A stretch of 6,472 nucleotides of DNA from Bacteroidota bacterium (GTDB lineage Bacteria; Bacteroidota; UBA10030; UBA6906): contig JAERML010000083.1 of the NCBI GenBank assembly GCA_016844425.1, positions 1 to 6,472 of the forward strand. Direction: 5' to 3'. A model generated the notes under the pieces. That model saw nothing but the letters and a program-made list of their open reading frames with translations. It was not told the DNA's origin and searched no databases. Positions 1-6,315 of this stretch are shown here, one piece after another (position 1 is the first letter of the stretch; each line of letters starts with the position of its first letter). A program made the position numbers and the translations under genes.

Positions 1-140
1 TTGTATACTGGCACCACGCCGAGCTTCTTCCGTAATGCTCGGACTGTTGCTTCATCCGTCCTCCACAACTCCGCAAGCTGCCGGTCAGAGAAGCCGTACT
101 GTTTTGCCTTCAGCAGTATGTCTCGGGTGATTTTCTTCAA
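1..140 (-). CDS. carB: Carbamoyl phosphate synthetase large subunit, C-terminal piece (partial, 5' end of a split carB)
   Basis: This is the second piece of carB and runs off the left edge of the window. Read leftwards from 140 it encodes 46 codons ([20 protein letters not shown], then a QLAELW segment and a DEATVRALRKKLGVVPVY segment). That matches the part of the CarB oligomerisation domain just before the second ATP-grasp (carbamoyl phosphate) domain; E. coli has a KGFADARLAKL and LHPVYKRVDTC region here. The only in-frame start seen is TTG at 140-138. It overlaps the stop of the preceding Spy-like gene as TTGA, with only a weak GGTGG about 3-4 bases upstream, so restart after termination is the likely route. 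The frame differs from that of the N-terminal piece, so the two cannot be read as one polypeptide without frameshifting. The family identity is clear from recalled conserved residues; the start codon and whether the piece is expressed are inference. The second catalytic half lies outside the window. Confidence 0.85.
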   Translation of the reverse strand, partial: MKKITRDILLKAKQYGFSDRQLAELWRTDEATVRALRKKLGVVPVY

Positions 141-619
141 TGACCACCGGAGGCGTGTCGGGACGCCTCGTGTCTGATAGTGTTGTACAATGCAATCTGT
201 TGCTTCGTAAGAATCTGTCTTGCCTGGATGTGTGCAGTCATGTGCACCGCCCGCAACTCCCCGCGGAGCATTCCGATTTCCCCCGTGAGCCGTCGGACGT
301 CCGGTATCGTCGCGACTCCAAGCCTGAACTTCGAGTCGAGTTCCATCTCCTTCGCAATGATCAACTCCCCCTTCGTCCGGGCATTCTCGCTCATCTCATC
401 GAAGATTGCTTCGATGTCCTTCTCCTGTCCATCGGTCAAACTCAGGGTGTCCCGCATTTCCAGAAGGTGCTTCGGGCCGGGATATCCGTTGAGGTCCGCG
501 TATGACGCCATTCCCGCACCCGCACCGCGCTCCAACAACTCTCTGTCAGGAGGAATGGGTTGCGAGCGGACAGTCTGTACAGTGAGCGACAGAAGAACAA
601 TGGAGAACATCGGTTTCAT
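137..619 (-). CDS. Spy/CpxP-like small LTxxQ protein inserted between two halves of carB
   Basis: A 160-residue protein. Residues 1-19 look like a short signal peptide: Lys2, a hydrophobic run [10 protein letters not shown], and a possible cleavage near VRS-Q20. Residues about 46-150 are helical and charged, with two copies of the LTxxQ motif (LTDGQ at 61-65 and LTKQQ at 137-141), a [10 protein letters not shown] segment before the first and [20 protein letters not shown] before the second. This is the pattern of Spy/CpxP-type periplasmic chaperones and related heavy-metal-sensor-like proteins, which bind unfolded proteins or metal in the envelope; the length is typical. Met1 at 619-617 is preferred because AAGGAG lies 11 bases upstream, inside the end of carB; Met4 would be 20 bases away. 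The start overlaps the carB stop as ATGA, and the stop overlaps the TTG of the carB C-terminal piece. No metal-binding cluster stands out. The placement inside carB is highly abnormal; a role linked to carB is not shown. Confidence 0.8.
   Translation of the reverse strand: MKPMFSIVLLSLTVQTVRSQPIPPDRELLERGAGAGMASYADLNGYPGPKHLLEMRDTLSLTDGQEKDIEAIFDEMSENARTKGELIIAKEMELDSKFRLGVATIPDVRRLTGEIGMLRGELRAVHMTAHIQARQILTKQQIALYNTIRHEASRHASGGH
150..169 (-). other. Perfect 7-bp stem-loop just before the carB C-piece start
   Basis: GAGGCGT at 150-156 pairs exactly with ACGCCTC at 163-169 around a 6-base loop. It lies within the last codons of the Spy-like gene, 9 bases upstream of the TTG start at 140. No T-run follows on the minus strand, so it is not a convincing terminator. 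It could pause ribosomes or shape re-initiation, or it may be a by-product of the repetitive coding stretch EASRHAS. Confidence 0.4.
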
Positions 620-2127
620 GCGAGAGCGTACTCCTTCAATTCCCTCTCCAGGTCAACAATCTGTTTGATGTTATGAAGGAACCATGGATCGATATACGTG
701 ATCGCATAGAGGTCATCGAGAGTTAGCCCCAGAAGAAACCCATACCGGAGATAGAACACGTTCTCGGGGCGGGGCCGGCTGAGCTGCTCCCTCACGCGCG
801 TCCTCCATTCTTGTTTTTCCGCTTCCGTCAGCCGGTCGATATCAAAGAGATCCTTGCCATCGGCGCCGAGCCCGAAGCGACCCTGTTCGAGCGAGCGGAG
901 CGCCTTTTGCAGCGCCTCCTTGAATGTCCGTCCGAAGGCCATGGCTTCACCAACAGACTTCATCTGGATTCCGAGCGAGTCGTCCACCCCCTTGAATTTC
1001 TCGAAGTCCCACCGGGGAATCTTCACGACGGTGTAATCAATGGTCGGCTCGAACGATGCGGGAGTGAGCTTTGTGATGTCGTTGGGGATTTCGTCCAGTG
1101 TATACCCCACCGCAAGCTTGGCTGCGATCTTTGCGATCGGAAAGCCGGTGGCCTTGGAGGCCAGCGCCGAAGAACGGGATACGCGTGGATTCATTTCGAT
1201 CACCAGACGACGGCCTGTCTTCGGATTCACGGCAAACTGGATGTTCGAGCCTCCCGTCTCAACGCCGATCGCCCTGATGATCTTGAGCGAATCATCACGC
1301 ATCGCTTCGTATTCCTTATCCGTTAGCGTCTGCTGCGGGGCCACAGTGATGGAGTCGCCGGTGTGGACGCCCATGGGATCGAAGTTCTCGATTGAGCAGA
1401 TGATGACGACATTGTCCTTCAGGTCGCGCATCACCTCCAACTCGTATTCCTTCCAGCCGATGATGGATTCTTCGAGGAGCACTTCGTGAATGGGACTCGA
1501 TTCGAGGCCGTGCTCCACCGCGTCCACAAACTCCGATTCGCTACGGACAATTCCGCCGCCGGTACCACCGAGTGTGAATGAAGGCCGGATGATGATCGGG
1601 AATCCGATCATTGCAACGAGTTCCTGCGCCTGTTCAATCGTACGCACAAACCCCCCGCGTGGCGTCTCGATCCCTGCCTTATCCATCGTGGCCTTGAACA
1701 ACTCGCGGTCTTCCGCTTTCTTGATGGCATCCAGCTTTGCGCCGATGAGCTCAACTTTGTACTTCTTTAGAACCCCACTTTCTGCAAGAGCGACAGCAGT
1801 GTTAAGCGCCGTTTGTCCTCCCATGGTGGGGAGAATGGCATTGGGACGTTCCCGCTTGATGATTTGTTCAACGAAGAATGGAGTGATCGGCTCGATGTAG
1901 GTTCGGTCGGCGAGGTCAGGATCCGTCATGATCGTTGCCGGATTGCTGTTGATGAGGATGATCCGGTATCCTTCCTCACGCAGTGCCTGGCAGGCCTGGG
2001 TGCCGGAATAATCGAACTCGCACGCCTGACCGATAATGATCGGGCCTGAACCTATGATGAGAATGGACTCGAGATCTGTTCGCTTCGGCAAGAGCAACGC
2101 TCGTTCTGGTTGGGCTTCAATATACAA
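616..2127 (-). CDS. carB: Carbamoyl phosphate synthetase large subunit, N-terminal piece (split carB)
   Basis: It encodes the N-terminal half of CarB, which makes carboxyphosphate from bicarbonate and ATP and then adds ammonia supplied by the CarA glutaminase, for pyrimidines and arginine in the cytoplasm. Counting from the TTG at 2127: a nucleotide-fold start [20 protein letters not shown] (23-42), TMGGQTALN (101-109), ATP-grasp [12 protein letters not shown] (181-192), [13 protein letters not shown] (223-235), [19 protein letters not shown] (288-306) and metal ligands in [12 protein letters not shown] (309-320). It then enters the oligomerisation domain and stops after [12 protein letters not shown], roughly where E. 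coli CarB (about 1073 residues) is only half read. The TTG at 2091-2089 (MPKRTD) is the more likely start: it fits family N-termini and puts Glu311 and Asn313 at E. coli positions 299 and 301. No clear Shine-Dalgarno marks either start. carA is not upstream; the neighbour is divergent pabBC. The first active site looks intact. Confidence 0.93.
   Translation of the reverse strand: MYIEAQPERALLLPKRTDLESILIIGSGPIIIGQACEFDYSGTQACQALREEGYRIILINSNPATIMTDPDLADRTYIEPITPFFVEQIIKRERPNAILPTMGGQTALNTAVALAESGVLKKYKVELIGAKLDAIKKAEDRELFKATMDKAGIETPRGGFVRTIEQAQELVAMIGFPIIIRPSFTLGGTGGGIVRSESEFVDAVEHGLESSPIHEVLLEESIIGWKEYELEVMRDLKDNVVIICSIENFDPMGVHTGDSITVAPQQTLTDKEYEAMRDDSLKIIRAIGVETGGSNIQFAVNPKTGRRLVIEMNPRVSRSSALASKATGFPIAKIAAKLAVGYTLDEIPNDITKLTPASFEPTIDYTVVKIPRWDFEKFKGVDDSLGIQMKSVGEAMAFGRTFKEALQKALRSLEQGRFGLGADGKDLFDIDRLTEAEKQEWRTRVREQLSRPRPENVFYLRYGFLLGLTLDDLYAITYIDPWFLHNIKQIVDLERELKEYALA
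631..636 (-). promoter_or_regulatory. Shine-Dalgarno for the Spy-like gene, inside carB
   Basis: AAGGAG on the minus strand, 11 bases before the ATG at 619. It overlaps carB codons for L-K-E and supports independent or coupled initiation of the Spy-like gene at Met1 rather than Met4. Confidence 0.5.
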
Positions 2128-2159
2128 AGAAGAGGAGGAAAAACAAACGCCGGTCAGCC

Positions 2160-2188
2160 TTGAATGTGAGACGGACTCGGTGTATACT
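2160..2188 (+). promoter_or_regulatory. Sigma70-type promoter for pabBC
   Basis: A -35 box TTGAAT (2160-2165; 4 of 6 to TTGACA) and a -10 box TATACT (2183-2188; 5 of 6 to TATAAT) are separated by exactly 17 bases. Transcription would start near 2195, giving a leader of about 44 bases before the GTG at 2239. It lies in the 111-base divergent gap between carB and pabBC. Read by eye; not experimentally supported. Confidence 0.55.
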
Positions 2189-2238
2189 TACGTGAGACCT
2201 TCGTCGGCTCCGCACCATCTTTCCACCACATCTTCAGC

Positions 2239-4143
2239 GTGGAGATTCCGGCAGTGTTCCATGAACTCCCGTCCACCATCTACAACTTCATTCAAGAGAA
2301 GGAAAACGTCGTTCTCCTTGAGACATCGAAGTTCGACGCCGACAACTTCAGGAGTTTCCTGTTTGTCGACCCGATTACGACGTTGCAGATCCATGCGGTG
2401 GATGAAGTACCACAGTTGATTGAAGCCATCGAAGATCATCTTGGCCAGAAGCACTATCTGGCAGGCTACTTTAGCTACGACTGTGGCTTTCATTTTGAGC
2501 AGATTGCTCCCTCACCACGATCCCTCAAGCCTATTGCGTTCTTCGGAGTGTATCGAACACCGTTCGTCTTCAACCACCAGATAGGGTTGTTCGACAACGA
2601 GGGGCCCGACTTGACCAGCACTGCACCGCACTGGGGCAAAGACTATGGACTTCACAACATCAAGCTCGGCATCTCCAGACACGAGTATGCGAGGAAGATA
2701 GAGACCATCAGAGACTTTATCCGAGCCGGAGATACGTACCAAATCAATTTCACAACCAAATACACATTTGATTTCGAAGGCTCTCCTCTCGGACTGTACC
2801 GGGATCTCAAGGAGAAGCAGCGGGTCCCGTTCGGTGCGTTCATCAAGGCAGACGGCAGGTCAATCGTCTGTCTCTCCCCTGAATTGTTCTTCAGACGCAC
2901 CGGAGACACCATCATCACGAAGCCCATGAAGGGCACGACACGTCGCGGGAAGACGAATGAGGAGGATAGACAGTTACAGGAATGGCTGAGGAACGATGAG
3001 AAAAGCCGGGCGGAGAACGTGATGATTGTTGACTTGCTCAGGAACGACATTGGCCGGATCGCCGAACCAGGCTCGGTGCACGTCCCTGAGCTGTTCTCGG
3101 TGGAGAAGTATCAGACGTTGTTCCAGATGACCTCGACGATCGAAGGAACGCTCAGACGCAACGTATCATGCTATGAGATTCTGAGGAGCCTCTTCCCATG
3201 CGGTTCGGTGACCGGCGCGCCAAAGATTCGCTCGATGCAGATCATCAATGAGCTGGAACAGCGTGCGAGAGGCGTGTACACTGGAGCGATCGGGTACTTC
3301 TCTCCACACAGGGACGCAGTGTTCAACGTCGCGATACGCACTGCCGTGATTGAGGGGAAGAGAGGTGAGATGGGAGTGGGAAGCGGAATTGTGTACGACT
3401 CTAACGCCGATCAGGAGTATGCAGAGTGCGAGCTGAAGGGACTGTTCCTCACCGAACAACATGCAGATTTTGAGTTGCTGGAAACTCTCCTGTGGGACAA
3501 CGACTACCCACTGCTCGAACGACATCTGAAGCGGCTCCAACAATCGGCGGAGTACTTCGAGTATCGGTACGACGTTGAACACATACGTCGACAGTTGCTT
3601 GACACGACAAAGGCATTCAATAAGAGTAGGAAGTACAAAGTCAGACTCAGATTGAATCGTTTCGGCGAGACAAGCATTGAGCACGTCAGGCTGGATGAGG
3701 GCATTCAACCTGGGGTGATAGCCCTGGCAGACGTTCGCACGAATTCAAGTGACAGATTCCTCTACCATAAGACCACGCACAGGCGCTTGTACGATGAGAT
3801 GTCCCGAAGAGCGAAGGAGCAAGGCCTGGCTGACTTCATCTTCCTGAATGAAAGAGGAGAAGTCACGGAGGGTGCCATCAGTAACATCTTTGTTAGAAAA
3901 GGGGGGCGACTCATCACCCCGCCAGTCGGATGTGGACTGCTCAATGGCATCTACCGCCAGTACGTCCTTGAACGGGAACCAGAGGTGGTAGAAGCTGTGT
4001 TAACGAAGGAAGATATTCACGACGCTGACGCCATTTACATTTGTAACACAGTGAGAGGAATGCGGCGTGCAGTGTTCGTGCAAACGCTGGAAGCTCAAAC
4101 CAACAATATCCAACTCACTGAAGAGGAAAGGAGAAACCCATGA
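2239..4143 (+). CDS. pabB: Aminodeoxychorismate synthase component I fused to 4-amino-4-deoxychorismate lyase (PabB-PabC)
   Basis: A 634-residue bifunctional enzyme of folate synthesis in the cytoplasm. Residues about 1-405 are the chorismate-utilising PabB part, which aminates chorismate using ammonia from a separate PabA/TrpG glutaminase: RAGDTYQINFTTKYTF (162-177), SPELFF (213-218), KPMKGTTRRG (228-237), NVMIVDLLRNDIGRI (260-274), GSVTGAPKIRSMQII (322-336), DQEYAECELKG (391-401). Lys231 in PMKGT is the lysine that marks PabB rather than anthranilate synthase, which usually has alanine there. Residues about 408-615 are a class IV PLP-fold lyase (PabC), releasing pyruvate to give 4-aminobenzoate: FELLETLLWDNDYPLLERHL, the presumed PLP lysine Lys511 in YHKTTHRRLYDE, VTEGAISNIFV (542-552) and CNTVRGM (602-608). 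The fusion is continuous, with no frameshift. The start is GTG at 2239, with no obvious Shine-Dalgarno and no other in-frame standard start upstream. The stop overlaps the next gene as ATGA. Confidence 0.93.
   Translation: MEIPAVFHELPSTIYNFIQEKENVVLLETSKFDADNFRSFLFVDPITTLQIHAVDEVPQLIEAIEDHLGQKHYLAGYFSYDCGFHFEQIAPSPRSLKPIAFFGVYRTPFVFNHQIGLFDNEGPDLTSTAPHWGKDYGLHNIKLGISRHEYARKIETIRDFIRAGDTYQINFTTKYTFDFEGSPLGLYRDLKEKQRVPFGAFIKADGRSIVCLSPELFFRRTGDTIITKPMKGTTRRGKTNEEDRQLQEWLRNDEKSRAENVMIVDLLRNDIGRIAEPGSVHVPELFSVEKYQTLFQMTSTIEGTLRRNVSCYEILRSLFPCGSVTGAPKIRSMQIINELEQRARGVYTGAIGYFSPHRDAVFNVAIRTAVIEGKRGEMGVGSGIVYDSNADQEYAECELKGLFLTEQHADFELLETLLWDNDYPLLERHLKRLQQSAEYFEYRYDVEHIRRQLLDTTKAFNKSRKYKVRLRLNRFGETSIEHVRLDEGIQPGVIALADVRTNSSDRFLYHKTTHRRLYDEMSRRAKEQGLADFIFLNERGEVTEGAISNIFVRKGGRLITPPVGCGLLNGIYRQYVLEREPEVVEAVLTKEDIHDADAIYICNTVRGMRRAVFVQTLEAQTNNIQLTEEERRNP
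4127..4133 (+). promoter_or_regulatory. Strong Shine-Dalgarno for the NIPSNAP-like gene
   Basis: AAAGGAG, 6 bases before the ATG at 4140, inside the last pabBC codons. It fixes the start of the small downstream gene and, with the ATGA overlap, indicates translational coupling. Confidence 0.7.
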
Positions 4144-4435
4144 TACTCGTGCGAGATGTGTTCCAGTTGAAGTTCGGCAAGGCCAGAGAGGCGAAGGCGC
4201 TTGCAAAGGAAGGGATGGAGATTGAGAAGAATACGGCTACGGTCCCGGCCGTCTTCTGACTGATCTTACGGGTCCCTATTGCACCCTCGTCATGGAAACG
4301 ACGTACGCGAACATGACGGAGTTCGAAAAGGCGCTCAAGAACTTGCTGGGCAACAAAGAGTTCGGTAAGTGGTACCAGAAGATGGTGCCGCTTGTCGAGT
4401 CAGGACGGAGGGAAATGTACACCGTCGTAGAGTGA
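4140..4435 (+). pseudogene. NIPSNAP-like / dimeric alpha-beta-barrel-like small protein, one frameshift in this sequence
   Basis: The gene starts at the ATG overlapping the pabBC stop and reads MILVRDVFQLKFGKAREAKA, continuing to EGMEIEKN, where the frame runs into TGA at 4257-4259 after 39 residues. The -1 frame takes over without loss from TAC at 4232 (YGYGPGRLLTDLTGPYCTLV, then ETTYANMTEFEKALKNLLGN, KEFGKWYQKMVPLVESGRRE) to TGA at 4433-4435. Restoring one base around 4227-4232 gives a product of about 98 residues with the beta-strand, helix, strand layout of NIPSNAP/ABM-type dimeric ferredoxin-like proteins. Such proteins have varied or unknown roles, so no function is assigned. No classic slippery heptamer is visible, so a sequencing or assembly error or a recent mutation is more likely than programmed frameshifting. 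The second half keeps good codon structure, which argues against long decay. Whether folate synthesis needs it is unknown. Confidence 0.75.
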
Positions 4436-4453
4436 CGATTCGTCCGTGAATGC

Positions 4454-4500
4454 GTGCGCCTACCGAGACTGCAGTAGGCGCACTTTGATTTTTGATTCTT
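4454..4500 (+). terminator. Rho-independent terminator of the pabBC unit
   Basis: GTGCGCCTAC (4454-4463) pairs perfectly over 10 bases with GTAGGCGCAC (4474-4483) around a 10-base loop, followed by a T-rich tract TTTGATTTTTGATTCTT. It lies 18 bases after the stop of the small gene. On the minus strand the stem is not followed by a T-run, so it is not an equally good terminator for converging cstA. Confidence 0.8.
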
Positions 4501-4503
4501 CCT

Positions 4504-6255
4504 CTAACTCCCACTCACCTCTGCTAGCTTCGCCCTCAGGTTGTAAAAGTATTTGAACGTCAGGACTACCACACCTCCCGCCAGGATGAGCAGGAGAATA
4601 TCGGTGACCACAAGCGACCAGTTCTCAAAGTCGATGTAGCGCCCGAGAAGAAGAACCAGCGACGTCAGCGTGGTGATCACCATGAAGGCCGCGGGGACGG
4701 CGGTGAACCAGTACTTACGCGACTTCTGCGCGAGCCATGCTGTTACTGCAATCAGCGTTAGGGCCGCGAGCAACTGGTTGGCGGCTCCAAAAATGGGCCA
4801 GATCTTGAGATAGGCGTTGGTGAATGTCAGCGACAGAAATCCGATGACCACCAGCAGGCTGTTGAAGACGCGACTCTTAAGAATCGCCGGCGGGTTGTCC
4901 ATGACGGTCACCCAGAGCTCTTCGAAGAGATAGCGGGAGAGGCGGACCAAGGCATCGATCGTCGTAACGAGAAATCCTTCCAGCAGGAGAATCCCCCAGA
5001 TGGTCCCGAAAACCGTTGGCAATCCCAGGCTCAGATTGAGAATGTTGCCAAGTCCGAGCGCGAAGGCGAGCGGTGCGTTGCTGGCACCTGTCGCCGGGTA
5101 GACAATGCTCTTGTATTTAGCAAAGTCCATCCCGCCGGAAATGAGGAGGATGACACACAGCGCGAGCAACCCTTCCAGCAACATACCGCCATATCCGATC
5201 ATGCGCGCGTGCTTCTCATTTGAAAGCTGTTTACAGGACGTCCCTCCGCACACCAGCCCGTGTGCACCGGAAGCGGCCCCACACGCGATTGTAATGAACA
5301 GAAACGGCCAGATTAACCCAAGGTTGGGTGCGGACATCGCCTCGTCCAGGTTGAACGTTGGCGCGTTGATTACCGCACCGCCGAGACCGGCGCCAATCAC
5401 TCCCACCACCATGGAGGCGAGCCCGAGATAGAGGATCTGTGCGTTCACAAAGTCCCTCGGCTGGAGAACGATCCACACCGGTATCCACGAAGCAACGAAG
5501 GCGTAACATGTGATGATGATGATCCATGTTGTCGGATTGAGGGTGATGGGATAGTAGTACCCCAGCACGATTGAGCCGATCGAAACAACGAACGCAACTA
5601 CGGTGACGAACCAGATATTCATCTGCTTCTTGTAGATCATATAACCGATCAGGGGGGCCAGGAGGGTCATGATGATGACCGACATCGAGGCAACACCACC
5701 AAGCTGGACACGGAGCGCTCCCCCGTCTTCGAGAAGATGAAGGCTGCCGGCGCCAGCAGTCAGGTTCACATCGTCCGGTGGCAGTGTCGAGGTCAACGCA
5801 ATGGCGGTGAGCTGGAGGAACGCGGCAATCACCAGCAAGCAGAGGAGAATGGCAAAGAGGATGTAAAAGATAAAGCCGGCCTTCCCCAGTGTCTTGCGGG
5901 CAACTTCAGCAACCGAACGGCCGCCTTCTCGAACGGCAACGAAGAGCGCGGTGAAATCATGGACTGCACCGATCATCACCACGCCGATCATGATCCAGAG
6001 CCAGGCAGGCCCGAAGCCAAAATAGAGCGCCAGCGTTGGGCCGACAATAGGACCGGCCGCAGCGATGGCCGCAAAGTGATGACCGAAGAGAACAAGGGGT
6101 TTCGTCGGGACATAGTCCACACCATCGTTGATCCTTGTTGCCGGTGTGGGGCGTGACTCGTCGACACCAAGGTTCCGGGCAATGTAGCGACTGTAGAAAC
6201 GATACCCGAGGATGAGAATGGCGGAGGAGACCACCATCACGAGTGCGATGTTCAT
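4504..6255 (-). CDS. cstA: CstA-family carbon starvation protein (inner membrane pyruvate/peptide carrier)
   Basis: A 583-residue, very hydrophobic protein with many membrane segments along its length (for example 4-21, 83-104, 127-155, 189-208, 214-233, 243-263, 273-296, 314-330, 355-374, 462-480, 491-509, 517-537, 547-567). CstA-family marks are FGHHFAAIAAAGPIVGP (57-73), GAVHDF (96-101), WIVLQPRDFVN (261-271), the SGAHGLVCGGTSCKQL region (329-344), MIGYGGMLLEG (352-362) and KIWPIFGAANQLLAALTL (484-501). Known members take up pyruvate or peptides during carbon starvation; the substrate here cannot be told. It is shorter than E. coli CstA (about 700 residues), as in the compact subgroup. The start ATG at 6255 has ACGGAG 9 bases upstream. 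It lies 60 bases downstream of yraN on the same strand and converges on the pabBC unit. No cognate sensor or regulator is present in the window. Confidence 0.93.
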   Translation of the reverse strand: MNIALVMVVSSAILILGYRFYSRYIARNLGVDESRPTPATRINDGVDYVPTKPLVLFGHHFAAIAAAGPIVGPTLALYFGFGPAWLWIMIGVVMIGAVHDFTALFVAVREGGRSVAEVARKTLGKAGFIFYILFAILLCLLVIAAFLQLTAIALTSTLPPDDVNLTAGAGSLHLLEDGGALRVQLGGVASMSVIIMTLLAPLIGYMIYKKQMNIWFVTVVAFVVSIGSIVLGYYYPITLNPTTWIIIITCYAFVASWIPVWIVLQPRDFVNAQILYLGLASMVVGVIGAGLGGAVINAPTFNLDEAMSAPNLGLIWPFLFITIACGAASGAHGLVCGGTSCKQLSNEKHARMIGYGGMLLEGLLALCVILLISGGMDFAKYKSIVYPATGASNAPLAFALGLGNILNLSLGLPTVFGTIWGILLLEGFLVTTIDALVRLSRYLFEELWVTVMDNPPAILKSRVFNSLLVVIGFLSLTFTNAYLKIWPIFGAANQLLAALTLIAVTAWLAQKSRKYWFTAVPAAFMVITTLTSLVLLLGRYIDFENWSLVVTDILLLILAGGVVVLTFKYFYNLRAKLAEVSGS

Positions 6256-6315
6256 CGGATTGTACTCCGTGGATAAGGCTGGACGGTCGGTAGTGAAGGT
6301 CTATGCATCGCTTTC

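Noticed and set aside
575..582. 8-bp palindrome CTGTACAG within the Spy-like gene
   Set aside because: It lies within signal-peptide codons, is a single copy and has no partner site; an operator role is not supported.
180..668. Plus-strand open frame opposite the Spy-like gene and the end of carB
   Set aside because: It crosses the well-supported minus-strand genes, has no recognisable family features and is best explained as a shadow frame.
811..1900. Several plus-strand open frames opposite carB
   Set aside because: They are antisense to a highly conserved enzyme domain, with arginine/serine-rich, low-complexity translations typical of shadow frames.
2119..2147. Possible carB promoter with TATATT as -10 on the minus strand
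   Set aside because: The -10 is reasonable (5 of 6), but no acceptable -35 is found at 16-18 bases, so it is too weak to list as a feature.
2036..2419. Plus-strand open frame spanning the divergent promoter region
   Set aside because: It covers the end of carB, the promoter and the start of pabBC in a different frame, and its translation shows no family pattern.
3166..3708. 180-residue minus-strand frame inside pabBC
   Set aside because: It is antisense to conserved PabB and PabC motifs, with no ribosome binding site or family resemblance seen.
4227..4233. Programmed -1 frameshift site in the NIPSNAP-like gene
   Set aside because: The bases do not form an X-XXY-YYZ heptamer, and no obvious downstream stem or pseudoknot was seen; a lost base is simpler.
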